Shown here: one piece after another, positions 1 to 8,666 of the stretch
Numbering within the stretch: the first letter of the stretch is position 1
Layout: the number at the start of each line of letters is the position of its first letter
From: a bacterium
Lineage (GTDB): Bacteria; Bacteroidota; Rhodothermia; Rhodothermales; UBA10348
Assembly: GCA_013204185.1 (NCBI GenBank)
Contig: JABMOI010000266.1
Span: 1-42,100 of the forward strand
Length of the DNA stretch: 42,100 nucleotides
Direction: 5' to 3'
Program-made: the position numbers and the translations under genes
The notes under the pieces: generated by a model
The model's input: the letters and a program-made list of their open reading frames with translations, nothing else
Database searches by the model: none
What the model was told of the DNA's origin: nothing

Positions 1-41
1 CACCCCTCTCTCGTATCAAAAGTGATGTATGGGTCGTTGAT

Positions 42-491
42 CTATAAAAAGCCCAGCTCCAGTTTGGCTTCATCCGACATCATGTCAGGAGTAAAGGGAG
101 GTTCGAATGTGATGTCGACCAACGCATCTTCGACTCCCTGTACGTGACGAACTCGCTGCTCAACTTGCCCCGGAAGGAAGCCGGCCGCTGGGCAGTTCGG
201 AGTGGTGAGCGTCATCGAAATAGTGACTGTTCGATCGGGGTTGATGGTGATACCGTAAATCAAGCCAAGATCATACACGTTGACGGGAATCTCAGGGTCG
301 TAAACCGTTTTAATGGCTTCAACAATTTTAGACTCTAGTTCCGCATCGGATAACTCGTATTCTCCTCCAGCGGCCTGAATTGCTTGATTGGCCGCCAAGG
401 CCGAGCTGGCCTCTACTCTATGGCCAGAAGGAGTTGATCCAGAACCTTTGTCTGAAGCCGCATCCTGTAAAATCGTTTGAAAATCAAGCAT
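42..491 (-). CDS. sufT: SufT-like MIP18/DUF59 Fe-S assembly protein
   Basis: A 149-residue cytosolic protein of the MIP18 (DUF59) family, which helps mature Fe-S proteins. The family core spans about residues 47-140. It contains the signature DPEIPVNVYDLGLIY and, further on, TTPNCPAAGFLP with the single conserved cysteine. The first ~45 residues are a low-complexity Ser/Gly/Ala leader with no evident domain. It is the last gene of the suf operon and starts 32 bases after sufE. Its position and motifs make SufT more likely than the related ApbC-linked DUF59 proteins. The exact role of SufT (cluster transfer versus assembly) is not resolved in the family. No clear terminator hairpin is visible in the 41 bases between its stop and the window edge. 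Confidence 0.88.
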   Translation of the reverse strand: MLDFQTILQDAASDKGSGSTPSGHRVEASSALAANQAIQAAGGEYELSDAELESKIVEAIKTVYDPEIPVNVYDLGLIYGITINPDRTVTISMTLTTPNCPAAGFLPGQVEQRVRHVQGVEDALVDITFEPPFTPDMMSDEAKLELGFL

Positions 492-523
492 GTCTGGTCG
501 TATTAGGGTGAATCTGATTCGGG

Positions 524-967
524 CTAGGATCGAATGGAATCAGATGCCTGAATAGCAGCAGCATACAACTTAATCTGCTTAATCATGGCATCGAGCCCAT
601 TTTTGCGGGTGGGAGAAAGGTGTTCTTTCAATTCAAGCTCTTCCAAAAAGGAAAGCTCTGATTGCAATATTTCTGATACATCGGAGTGATTTAGGACGCG
701 CAATAAGATCGCAATCAGGCCTTTTGTGATCTGAGCGTCTGAATCGGCCTTGAACCAAATATCTCGACCCTGACTACAGGGTTGAAGCCAAACCTGTGAC
801 TGGCATCCTTGAATCTTATGTGTTTCGGTCCGGAAGGCGTCATCAATTGGTTCGAGTTCTTTACCTAAATCAATGACATACTGGTACTTATCCATCCAAT
901 CGTCGAACAGTTCAAATTCCTCAACGAGAGATTGAGCTCGAGACAATATGGTTGTAGGGGCCGTCAT
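524..967 (-). CDS. sufE: SufE sulfur acceptor for SufS
   Basis: A 147-residue SufE family protein. It takes the persulfide sulfur from the cysteine desulfurase SufS and hands it to the SufBCD scaffold in the cytosol. The acceptor cysteine is Cys55 in the motif KIQGCQSQVW, which aligns with Cys51 of E. coli SufE. The length is close to the family norm. The start codon overlaps the sufS stop as ATGA, so the two partners are probably translationally coupled. The operon therefore uses a SufE-type rather than a SufU-type sulfur relay. I am confident of the family and of the start. Confidence 0.95.
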   Translation of the reverse strand: MTAPTTILSRAQSLVEEFELFDDWMDKYQYVIDLGKELEPIDDAFRTETHKIQGCQSQVWLQPCSQGRDIWFKADSDAQITKGLIAILLRVLNHSDVSEILQSELSFLEELELKEHLSPTRKNGLDAMIKQIKLYAAAIQASDSIRS

Positions 968-2253
968 GCTAGCATTGCACCTGCTTGTCCAACGGCTTCA
1001 ACGAGCCTATCTACCTCAGATCGAGTATTGTAAAAGGCAAAGGACGCGCGCACCGTTCCTGGCACTCCTAGCAATTTCATCAAAGGTTGTGTGCAGTGAT
1101 GTCCAGTTCTCACGGCAATCCCAAATCGATCCAAGATGCTTCCTACGTCATATGGGTGCGATTTACCGACAAGAAACGAAAGCACAGAGGCTTTTTCTTG
1201 AGCTTGGCCAACAATACGTAACCCCGAAATAGAGGATAAGCCTTCTGTGGCATAGGCTAGTAAATCGGCTTCCTGGCGTTGGATCACGTCGAATCCAACC
1301 TTTTCAACATATTGGAGTGCTGCTGCAAAGCCAATGGCCCCTGCAATATGAGGCGTTCCTGCTTCAAACTTATGCGGAAGCTCATTGAATGTGGTGCCCG
1401 AAAAGTCCACCTGATCGATCATGTCGCCTCCACCTTGATAGGGAGGCATTCGGTCCAATATGGATTCCTTTCCGTAGAGAATGCCAAAACCAGTGGGTCC
1501 AAACAGTTTATGACTGGACAAGCAATAAAAGTCGACTCCTAAATCTCTCACATCAACCTGTAAATGAGGAACAGCTTGTGCTCCGTCAAGCAATACAGGA
1601 ATGTTTAGTGCATGAGCATCGGCAATGATCTGCTCTACAGGATTAATGGTTCCAAGGGAATTGGAGACGTGTGTTATCGCAACCAATTTCGTCTTTTTAG
1701 ACAGTTTGGACCGAAAATCTTGGATATCAAGCTCTCCGTCCTCTGTTACATGGGCAACCTGAAGCACTGCACCCATTTTCGAACAAATGAGCTGCCATGG
1801 CACAATGTTGGAATGATGCTCCATGGCCGAGATCAAAATCTCGTCGCCTGGTTGGAGGATCATGCCCCCCAAGCTAGAAGCAACCAGGTTGATAGACTCT
1901 GTCGTTCCCCGTGTGAAAATAATCTCACGAGTCGATCCGGCCCCAATAAACTCAGCTATTTGCTTGCGAGCTAATTCGTAGGCATCCGTTGCTCGTTGGC
2001 TGAGCGTGTGGACGCCTCTATGCACATTCGAATTGTCCTTTCGGTAATACATCTCGATTGCTTCAAGAACCGCATGAGGCTTTTGAGACGTAGCTGCGTT
2101 GTCAAGGTAGGCAAGTGGGTGACCGTGAACGCGCTGATGAAGGGTAGGGAAGTCGGCACGAATGCGATCAATAACCGCGGCATCGATCGGTTTCGAAATC
2201 TCGCCGTGAGATTTCTCTTGTTCAGTCTCAATATGCCCCGTTTTCGTATCCAA
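964..2253 (-). CDS. sufS: SufS group II cysteine desulfurase
   Basis: A PLP-dependent enzyme that removes sulfur from L-cysteine, leaving alanine and an enzyme persulfide for Fe-S cluster assembly. The PLP lysine is Lys249 in SSHKLFGP, and the persulfide cysteine is Cys387 in RTGHHCTQP, the short-loop arrangement of SufS-type enzymes. The C-terminal RASFAFYNT motif is also typical. At 429 residues it is about 20 longer than E. coli SufS because of a polar N-terminal extension. The first codon is TTG, one base after the sufD stop, with no good Shine-Dalgarno sequence. No ATG occurs in frame before the catalytic domain, so initiation may depend on coupling from sufD. Function is certain; the exact start is less so. 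Confidence 0.95.
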   Translation of the reverse strand: MDTKTGHIETEQEKSHGEISKPIDAAVIDRIRADFPTLHQRVHGHPLAYLDNAATSQKPHAVLEAIEMYYRKDNSNVHRGVHTLSQRATDAYELARKQIAEFIGAGSTREIIFTRGTTESINLVASSLGGMILQPGDEILISAMEHHSNIVPWQLICSKMGAVLQVAHVTEDGELDIQDFRSKLSKKTKLVAITHVSNSLGTINPVEQIIADAHALNIPVLLDGAQAVPHLQVDVRDLGVDFYCLSSHKLFGPTGFGILYGKESILDRMPPYQGGGDMIDQVDFSGTTFNELPHKFEAGTPHIAGAIGFAAALQYVEKVGFDVIQRQEADLLAYATEGLSSISGLRIVGQAQEKASVLSFLVGKSHPYDVGSILDRFGIAVRTGHHCTQPLMKLLGVPGTVRASFAFYNTRSEVDRLVEAVGQAGAMLA

Positions 2254-2254
2254 G

Positions 2255-3550
2255 TTATGCGCTAACCGTTAGTATTTCGTGCAATCTGCGATATAAGTAT
2301 TCCTGAACGCCATCAATATCTATCAGGTCTACCACGTCTCTGGCAAAAGCCTCTAGCAGCATTAATTTCGCTGCTTCAGGCTTAATTCCCCTTGTGCGTA
2401 GGTAGAATAACGCGTCTTCGTCGAGTTCGCCTGTCGTTGCGCCATGGCTACACTTCACATCGTCTGCGTAGATCTCAAGTTCAGGCTTCGCATAAATTTG
2501 AGCGTTTCGGTCAAGGACGATGCTCTTTGAAGACTGGTATGCATTCGTTTTTTGAGCATCTTGTCTGACTAACACTTTGCCGTTAAACACGCCGGTAGCT
2601 TCGTCAGTTACGATGCCTTTAAACATCTCATTCGAAAAGCAATTTGGCTTCGCATGATCCACGAGTGTGTGGTTGTCAATATGCATTTTGCCCTTAGCCA
2701 CGTACAGGCCGTGCAGGTGCGTTTCACACTCTTCTGCATCAGGAAGGAAGTTCAAGTTATTCCGAACCAATCCGCCACCCAAAGTGATGGTATTCGTTCT
2801 GAATTTGCTTTTTTCTGCCTGATGAACAAATAGTCCGTTTACAAACAATGCCGCGCTGTCACGCTCAATCACGGCTACATGATCGACTTCCGCTTCTTCG
2901 GCTACAAAAACTTCTACAACTCGATTTTCAAAGCTTGAGCCAGCTTCCACGTGAGAGAAGTGCTCTACGATTTCAACTTTTGATCCCTTTTCAGCTACAA
3001 TCAAAATGCGTGGCTGGACAAAGCCGTTTTCAAACAGCGCGTCGTGGTGAATCACAATTGGGCTCTTGAGATCGACTCCACTGTGAACATGAATGAAAAC
3101 CCCATCTTCTGCAAAGGCTGTTGCTAGTGCTGAAAACGGATCTCTTTCCAAAACGACAGCCGTGGAAAGGTATTGGCCAATCACATCAGAATTGGATGAA
3201 CTGGCTTCTACCAACGAACTAATGGTGAGTCCTTCACCGTATCCTTCTGGGGCCGTTGAAATCAGTTGCCCGTTTGCCGTTCTGAGATGAATGCCATCGA
3301 TATGCTCAAAAGCTGACTTTGTCGTCGTTTGAATTCGCAATGAGCTGTTTTTAAAGTGGGAATTAACCCACTTCGTAACAGGCGTATATTTGTATGATTC
3401 CGACTTTTTGCCAGGGAAACCAGCGTCCGCGAACGCTTTAATTGCCTGTCTGCGACGATTTGTCCCTGAAGAACCCGACTCGCTGGCGATTAGGCCAATT
3501 TGTTTGTCGAATTGTTCAATGAGTAGACTTTCGTTCGTTTTCATTTCCAT
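2255..3550 (-). CDS. sufD: SufD scaffold subunit
   Basis: A 431-residue SufD subunit of the SufBC2D scaffold on which Fe-S clusters are built. The C-terminal motif CSHGATTGELDEDALFYLR is diagnostic; its His369 corresponds to His360 of E. coli SufD, a cluster or iron ligand at the SufB-SufD interface. The middle is the expected right-handed beta-helix sequence, and the last ~60 residues form the helical SufC-binding tail. It lies between sufC (58-base gap) and sufS (1-base gap). Two in-frame ATG codons (Met1 and Met3) are possible starts. Confidence 0.95.
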   Translation of the reverse strand: MEMKTNESLLIEQFDKQIGLIASESGSSGTNRRRQAIKAFADAGFPGKKSESYKYTPVTKWVNSHFKNSSLRIQTTTKSAFEHIDGIHLRTANGQLISTAPEGYGEGLTISSLVEASSSNSDVIGQYLSTAVVLERDPFSALATAFAEDGVFIHVHSGVDLKSPIVIHHDALFENGFVQPRILIVAEKGSKVEIVEHFSHVEAGSSFENRVVEVFVAEEAEVDHVAVIERDSAALFVNGLFVHQAEKSKFRTNTITLGGGLVRNNLNFLPDAEECETHLHGLYVAKGKMHIDNHTLVDHAKPNCFSNEMFKGIVTDEATGVFNGKVLVRQDAQKTNAYQSSKSIVLDRNAQIYAKPELEIYADDVKCSHGATTGELDEDALFYLRTRGIKPEAAKLMLLEAFARDVVDLIDIDGVQEYLYRRLHEILTVSA

Positions 3551-3608
3551 ATTAAATACTGCTGCAGCGATAAGAGGGGACTCACAATGATTGTGTTGAT
3601 TCCTGGAC

Positions 3609-4373
3609 TTAAACGGCTAGTGATGCATCACCTTTAATCCAGTCGTATCCCTTTTCTTCCAGTTCTAATGCCAATTCTTTGCCACCAGTCATGACAATTT
3701 TACCGCCAACCAATACGTGGACAAAATCGGGAACGATATAATCCAAGAGGCGCTGATAGTGGGTGATAACGAGGAAGGAGCGATCAGGAGAACGCAACGT
3801 GTTTACGCCGTCCGCAACGATGCGGAGGGCATCAATATCAAGCCCGGAATCTGTTTCGTCCAAAATGGCGAGCTTAGGGTCCAGCATGGCCAATTGATAG
3901 ATTTCGTTACGCTTCTTTTCTCCGCCGGAAAAGCCTTCGTTCACGGCGCGAGTTTTTAACGATGGATCAAGGTGAACAAGCGCTGCTTTTTCCTTCATCA
4001 TTTTCAACAGGTCGCCAGCTGAAAGAGGATCCAATCCGCGATGCTCGCGAACAGAGCTCACGGCTTGCTTCAAGAAGTTTGACATGGAAACTCCAGGAAG
4101 TTCAATTGGATACTGAAAGGCTAGGAATAAGCCTTCCCGAGCACGAACATCGGCGTCGAGCTCTAGCAGGTCCATTCCGTCAAATGAAACGCTTCCTTCT
4201 GTGATCTCGTAGCCATCTTTTCCAGCCAAAACTGAAGCCAGCGTGCTTTTTCCGGACCCATTGGGGCCCATAATTGCATGAACTTCGCCAGCTCCAATCT
4301 TCAAATTGAGGCCTTTAAGAATTTCAGTTCCATCTTCTTCAATAGAAACGTGAAGGTTATTGATCTCTAACAT
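3609..4373 (-). CDS. sufC: SufC Fe-S assembly ATPase
   Basis: A 254-residue ABC-type ATPase that drives conformational change in the SufBC2D scaffold. The Walker A motif GPNGSGKST is at residues 36-44. The ABC signature FSGGEKKR is at about 148-155, the Walker B LAILDETDSGLD at 168-179, and the switch histidine at His205. The EGFSGGEKKRNE context and the DETDSGLD variant separate SufC from ordinary transport ATPases. It has no membrane segments. It sits second in the operon, 49 bases after sufB. Confidence 0.97.
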   Translation of the reverse strand: MLEINNLHVSIEEDGTEILKGLNLKIGAGEVHAIMGPNGSGKSTLASVLAGKDGYEITEGSVSFDGMDLLELDADVRAREGLFLAFQYPIELPGVSMSNFLKQAVSSVREHRGLDPLSAGDLLKMMKEKAALVHLDPSLKTRAVNEGFSGGEKKRNEIYQLAMLDPKLAILDETDSGLDIDALRIVADGVNTLRSPDRSFLVITHYQRLLDYIVPDFVHVLVGGKIVMTGGKELALELEEKGYDWIKGDASLAV

Positions 4374-4422
4374 GTTCTTCTGTTCGTTTTAACAATTCTA
4401 AAGCTTGGATTCGCCACCGGGG

Positions 4423-5883
4423 TTATCCCACGCTTCCTTCTAATTCGATAGCAAGCAGGTTGCGTGCCTCAACAGCAAATTCCATTGGCAGTTGCGCCAA
4501 AATCTCTTTGCAGAATCCGTTTACAATGAGTTTGATCGCGTCGATCTCACTAATTCCACGCTGCTTGCAGTAGAAAATCTGATCCTCGCCAACTTTCGAG
4601 GTAGTGGCCTCATGTTCGACCTTTGCCGAAGGATTGGATATTTCGAGGTACGGATAGGTGTGCGCTCCGCAGCGATCGCCAAGCAACATGGAGTCGCACT
4701 GGCTAAAGTTTCTGGCGTTTTCTGCATTTCGATTCACGCGAACCAAACCGCGATACGCATTTTGGCTATTTCCTGCTGAAATACCTTTTGAAATGATGGT
4801 AGATGAGGTGTTTTTCCCCAAATGAATCATTTTAGTGCCTGTGTCGGCTTGCTGCCTTCCCTTGGTGAAAGCAACTGAATAAAACTCACCGACTGAGTGA
4901 TCGCCCTTCAAGATGCAAGAAGGATATTTCCAGGTAATGGAAGAGCCTGTTTCTAACTGAGTCCAGCTAATTTTTGAGCGGTCGCCTTCGCAAATGCCGC
5001 GCTTGGTCACAAAATTGAAAATGCCTCCCACTCCTTCGGCGTTGCCCGGATACCAGTTTTGAATGGTAGAATATTTTACTTCTGCATCGTCCATTGCCAA
5101 AATCTCGACCACAGCGGCATGCAACTGGTTTTCATCTCGTTGGGGAGCGGTGCAGCCTTCTAGATACGAGACATAAGACCCTTCATCCGCAATAATGAGT
5201 GTGCGCTCGAATTGGCCGGTGCCAGATTCGTTTATTCGGAAATAGGTAGATAATTCTACAGGGCAACGTACTCCTTTCGGGATGTAACAGAAGGAACCAT
5301 CAGAGAACACGGCAGAGTTTAGCGCTGCGTAGTAGTTGTCTGTATAAGGAACCACACGGCCGAGGTATTTTTTTACTAGGTCGGGGTGTTTCTGAACAGC
5401 TTCTCCAAAGGAGCAGAAAATGATTCCGTTTTTATCGAGTTCTGCGTTGAATGTGGTTGTCACAGATACAGAATCCATGACCACGTCAACAACTATACCA
5501 ACAAGTCTCTCTTGCTCTTGTACCGGAATGCCAAGACGCTTGAACGTATTCAGGAGTTCAGGGTCTACCTCATTGAGCGATTCGTATTCAGGGCGCTGCT
5601 TGGGGGCAGAATAATAGGAGATGCCCTGAAGATCAATTTTCGGAATCGTGAGATGAGCCCACTCTGGAGTCTTTTCAGATTCCATCAATGAAACGAAATG
5701 GTTGTAAGCCTTTAGCCTCCATTCCAAAAGCCATTCGGGCTCATTCTTTTTGGCCGAAATAAAACGGACGGTTTCCTCATTAAGGCCAATCTTGGCCTTG
5801 TCAGATTCGATGTCTGTGTAGAATCCGTACTTGTATTCGCTATCGGCTACTTTGTGGAGTAGTTCGGTACTGTTGTCGCTCAT
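4423..5883 (-). CDS. sufB: SufB scaffold subunit
   Basis: A 486-residue SufB, the sulfur-accepting core of the SufBC2D scaffold. The motif SQCDSMLLG carries Cys396, equivalent to Cys405 of E. coli Suf[19 protein letters not shown] carries His424 and Glu425 at the SufB-SufD interface. The length matches the family. It is the first gene of the operon, and the next gene upstream (an A-type carrier) is divergent. No SufR/Rrf2 regulator gene accompanies the operon. Confidence 0.97.
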   Translation of the reverse strand: MSDNSTELLHKVADSEYKYGFYTDIESDKAKIGLNEETVRFISAKKNEPEWLLEWRLKAYNHFVSLMESEKTPEWAHLTIPKIDLQGISYYSAPKQRPEYESLNEVDPELLNTFKRLGIPVQEQERLVGIVVDVVMDSVSVTTTFNAELDKNGIIFCSFGEAVQKHPDLVKKYLGRVVPYTDNYYAALNSAVFSDGSFCYIPKGVRCPVELSTYFRINESGTGQFERTLIIADEGSYVSYLEGCTAPQRDENQLHAAVVEILAMDDAEVKYSTIQNWYPGNAEGVGGIFNFVTKRGICEGDRSKISWTQLETGSSITWKYPSCILKGDHSVGEFYSVAFTKGRQQADTGTKMIHLGKNTSSTIISKGISAGNSQNAYRGLVRVNRNAENARNFSQCDSMLLGDRCGAHTYPYLEISNPSAKVEHEATTSKVGEDQIFYCKQRGISEIDAIKLIVNGFCKEILAQLPMEFAVEARNLLAIELEGSVG

Positions 5884-6121
5884 AGAGGCCTTTGGTCAGA
5901 CTATTTATGCTTCTCCGTTCTAAAAACGGAGTTTCAGCATGCTTAATTAGAATGAGTCTAAATAAGGATTATTCGCGATATAGTTTCTGGGGTGAAGTGG
6001 AAATGACTCGTTCTTCACACGTATGGAGCAAAATGGCCGATTTCGGGAACCCCTTGGACGAAAAAGGGTGGATGGGCCTAGGACACAGTGACCAGTACAC
6101 GTAGAATAAATCAGAAAAAGA
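5884..6121. promoter_or_regulatory. Divergent control region between sufB and the A-type carrier gene
   Basis: This 238-base region must hold the promoters of both the suf operon (minus) and the carrier gene (plus). Two small symmetrical elements are visible. One is a hairpin CTCCGTT/AACGGAG with a 5-base loop (5913-5931), which would lie in the sufB leader. The other is an inverted repeat TTAGA-N5-TCTAA (5947-5961), about 65 bases upstream of sufB, which could be an operator. I find no full match to the Bacteroidota promoter consensus on either strand and no recognisable IscR or Fur site. Assignment as a control region rests on gene arrangement. Confidence 0.4.
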
Positions 6122-6475
6122 ATGTCATCCTCAATCGAAGTACCCGTATTGCAAATCAGTGAAGCTGCTCTTGGCAAATTGCGGGAAACAATTCAAAAGG
6201 AAGGGATTGACCTTGAATCCAACTTTTTGCGTGTGGCTGTAGTACCTGGCGGGTGTTCAGGCCTCGCCTATGAACTCGGGTGGGATACCACCAAGCGCTC
6301 CAACGACTTAGTCGTTGAGGAAAGCGATCTACGCGTATTAGTTGATGAGCGAAGTGCTGCCTATCTAGAAGGAACGGAGCTCCATTTTTCTGATGGGCTA
6401 GAGGGCAAAGGGTTTCACTTCAACAACCCACAGGCAATACGTAACTGTGCCTGTGGAGAGAGTTTTGGGCTCTAA
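6122..6475 (+). CDS. A-type Fe-S carrier (HesB/IscA/SufA family)
   Basis: A 117-residue A-type carrier that receives Fe-S clusters from the scaffold and delivers them to target apoproteins. The three ligand cysteines are present: Cys45 in PGGCSGLAYEL, and Cys109 and Cys111 in the C-terminal NCACGESFGL. It is transcribed divergently from the suf operon, so it probably plays the SufA role, although it is not in the operon. The window has a second family member at 15688-16035. Sequence alone does not tell which of the two is the general carrier and which is specialised. The Shine-Dalgarno sequence is only a weak purine run just before the ATG. Confidence 0.92.
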   Translation: MSSSIEVPVLQISEAALGKLRETIQKEGIDLESNFLRVAVVPGGCSGLAYELGWDTTKRSNDLVVEESDLRVLVDERSAAYLEGTELHFSDGLEGKGFHFNNPQAIRNCACGESFGL

Positions 6476-6500
6476 AGACCGTTAGCGAAGCACGCGAGGC

Positions 6501-7028
6501 TTAAGGCGCATCGGAGGCATCGAGCGCAGTCCATTGAATTTGGTCGCCCTCCGTTAGGCCCACGGAATCCACATATCCAGCTTCCACCTCAAGTACATAC
6601 TGAGCGGGGCCATCGGATAATACGGTGTCTAGGCTCATTGGCTGGACATATTTGGAAATGCTTTGAACGCTTCCATCGGTTCGGATAAAAACCAAGTCTA
6701 ATGCTAGACGTGTGTTGGCCATCCAAAATCCCTGCTGCGTCTCACTCTCAAAAATAAACAACATCCCTGAATCGGCTGGAAGTTTATCCCGTTGCATCAG
6801 GCCGCGTGTCCGAGATGAGTCGGAATCGGCTATTTCAATGGCTATCTCGCGGAATACAACACCGTCACGGGACATCGTAAGCGATCCGTGTTTAGTAAAC
6901 GGAACGTTGATATGATCCTCAGCCGCGGTATCGACAGCTGGTTGATTTTCAGAGGAGCACCCTGAAATACTCCAAAACAAAAGAAAACAGCAGCCAAGAA
7001 CTCCTGCTAAAATGTTCTTCGTTCCCAT
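6501..7028 (-). CDS. DUF192 lipoprotein, second of a tandem pair
   Basis: A 175-residue predicted lipoprotein. A hydrophobic signal segment ends in the lipobox SISGC, with the lipidated cysteine at Cys24. The rest is one DUF192 domain, recognised from RGLMQRDKLP, SGMLFIF, FWMANTRLALDLVF and GPAQYVLEVEAGY. DUF192 proteins have no established biochemical function. The lipobox predicts a membrane anchor facing the periplasm. The gene overlaps the preceding DUF192 gene by 22 bases. The two proteins share all core motifs and probably arose by tandem duplication, but their signal peptides and linkers have diverged. Confidence 0.85.
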   Translation of the reverse strand: MGTKNILAGVLGCCFLLFWSISGCSSENQPAVDTAAEDHINVPFTKHGSLTMSRDGVVFREIAIEIADSDSSRTRGLMQRDKLPADSGMLFIFESETQQGFWMANTRLALDLVFIRTDGSVQSISKYVQPMSLDTVLSDGPAQYVLEVEAGYVDSVGLTEGDQIQWTALDASDAP

Positions 7029-7519
7029 GAAATTCGGTCGTTGTCTGTAATTGAAAATTTATCTGTGTAGCCGGCTCGAACCTCAACGACATACTGAGCA
7101 GGTCCCGTTGAAAGGATTTGCTCCTCCGAATAGGGAGACGTTCGTTTTACGATGTTGACGATCTCGCCCGATTCATCAACAAAGAGTATATCGAGTGCCA
7201 ACGCGGTGTTCTTCATCCAAAAAGACCGCATCGAGGGAGCCGCGTCAACGAACAACATGCCTCCTTTATCGGGCAAGGAGCGGCGATACATGAGGCCAGT
7301 AGCTTGAGCTTCGGGACTTTCGGCTATTTCGATGAAGATACGCGCTGAAATACTGCTATCTGGGCGAATAAAATCCAGAACACCGTCCGGTCTAAAAGGG
7401 ATATCCTCACCCACATTGTTGGCTGGCGAATCAGACTTTGAACAACCCGAGAGCAGCAAGAGCGCGAAAAGCGCTACGCATCCTCGGAGGGCAATAATTT
7501 TGCTGTCACTGTATCGCAT
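7007..7519 (-). CDS. DUF192 lipoprotein, first of a tandem pair
   Basis: A 170-residue predicted lipoprotein with a basic/hydrophobic signal segment and the lipobox LLSGC (Cys26), followed by one DUF192 domain. The domain motifs are TGLMYRRSLPDKGGMLF, SFWMKNTALALDILFV and GPAQYVVEVRAGY. The start ATG lies 46 bases inside the end of hemW. It has a GGAAAA purine stretch a suitable distance upstream, which supports this start despite the overlap. It is probably translated by coupling with hemW. Function is unknown, and the link to haem metabolism is contextual only. Confidence 0.85.
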   Translation of the reverse strand: MRYSDSKIIALRGCVALFALLLLSGCSKSDSPANNVGEDIPFRPDGVLDFIRPDSSISARIFIEIAESPEAQATGLMYRRSLPDKGGMLFVDAAPSMRSFWMKNTALALDILFVDESGEIVNIVKRTSPYSEEQILSTGPAQYVVEVRAGYTDKFSITDNDRISWERRTF

Positions 7520-8631
7520 AAAGTTTTTCCGAGATCTGTAAGTCGAATCAGTTGATTTCGTATAGGATAAATTAAACCGCCTTCCTCGAGGTCAGCCAAG
7601 TCTTGTAGTCGCTCGGTGAGCAGGTCAACGCCATACTTTTCTTCCAGTTCATTCAAGCTCAAGCCATCTTGAGTTCTAAGCTTTAGCATGATGTGTTCAT
7701 CGGCTAGCATGTCAAGGCTCAAATGTTCTTTGTCCTCAACTGGAGCCACGTACTGGAGCAAAAGGGCCTCGTATCGCTTGATGTTGCGCACGTTTGACCA
7801 GCGCTCGGCTGGCAAGCCATTCCACCAAAACGAATGGGCAGAAGGGCCACAACCGATATAATTCTCGTGAGACCAGTACCTATGGTTGTGGACGGCTTTA
7901 TAACCGGGCCGGGCGAAGCTTGAAATCTCGTAATGGTCGTACCCGCGGCCGGTAAGGTAGTCCATTGTGAAGGCGAACTGATTCATGGACTCCTCGTCGT
8001 CCACGGGGATCACCAGGCCACGCTCCACCTGGTTTGCGAGCGGTGTCGATTCCTCTACCGTCAAGTTGTAGGTCGAAATATGAGGCACCTCAAAGGATTG
8101 CGCGATATCTAGGTTGGCAGACCAGTATTCAGAAGGCTGCCCAGGTACGCCAAAGATGAGGTCAATGGAGAAGTTGTTAAAGCCTTCGCTTCGAACGTCG
8201 CTTATAACCCTTTTTGCTTGAACGCTGTCATGAACCCGATTCATGAACTTTAGGTCGTCATCGAAGAAGGATTGAATGCCAATTGAGAGTCTATCTATTC
8301 CGATATTTTTTAGGCCTCGGAGGTAGTCTGAGGAAGCGTCCTCGGGATTTATCTCGAACGTCGTTTCTAGCACATTCGACGCGTCAAAATGTGTATTGAT
8401 GGCCTCAATAATGCGTTCTAAATCTGGGATAGCGAGCTGAGAAGGTGTTCCTCCGCCAAAATAAATGGTCTCAATAGGTTCTAGCTTTCCATAAACGGCG
8501 CCCCTGATCTCAATTTCTCGACATAAGGCCTCGACAAACCCAGCATGTGTTTTCTGGGTCGTTACAAAATAGAAATCACAATAGGTGCACCGTTGTGAAC
8601 AGAACGGGATGTGGATATATAAACCAGCCAC
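7474..8631 (-). CDS. hemW: HemW-like radical SAM haem chaperone
   Basis: A 385-residue radical SAM protein. The 4Fe-4S/SAM motif is CSQRCTYC (Cys11, Cys15, Cys18), close to the N-terminus as in HemW. It is followed by YFGGGTPSQL and by ERRL-type central sequence. HemW resembles coproporphyrinogen III dehydrogenase HemN, but the family binds haem and inserts it into respiratory enzymes. The short N-terminus before the cysteine motif and the HemW-type C-terminal winged-helix sequence (DEHIMLKLRTQDG) favour HemW over HemN. The start codon is GTG. It is followed by two overlapping DUF192 genes and preceded 35 bases earlier by a small outer-membrane-type gene. Confidence 0.88.
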   Translation of the reverse strand: MAGLYIHIPFCSQRCTYCDFYFVTTQKTHAGFVEALCREIEIRGAVYGKLEPIETIYFGGGTPSQLAIPDLERIIEAINTHFDASNVLETTFEINPEDASSDYLRGLKNIGIDRLSIGIQSFFDDDLKFMNRVHDSVQAKRVISDVRSEGFNNFSIDLIFGVPGQPSEYWSANLDIAQSFEVPHISTYNLTVEESTPLANQVERGLVIPVDDEESMNQFAFTMDYLTGRGYDHYEISSFARPGYKAVHNHRYWSHENYIGCGPSAHSFWWNGLPAERWSNVRNIKRYEALLLQYVAPVEDKEHLSLDMLADEHIMLKLRTQDGLSLNELEEKYGVDLLTERLQDLADLEEGGLIYPIRNQLIRLTDLGKTLCDTVTAKLLPSEDA

Positions 8632-8666
8632 GAAGGGTGTGTTGAAATAAAGGGGAAGGGAAGAGC

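Noticed and set aside
5892-6104. Open frames on both strands in the sufB/carrier gap (plus 5892-6104, minus 5947-6177)
   Set aside because: They cover the divergent control region, have no domain or signal features, and the minus one overlaps the carrier gene start.
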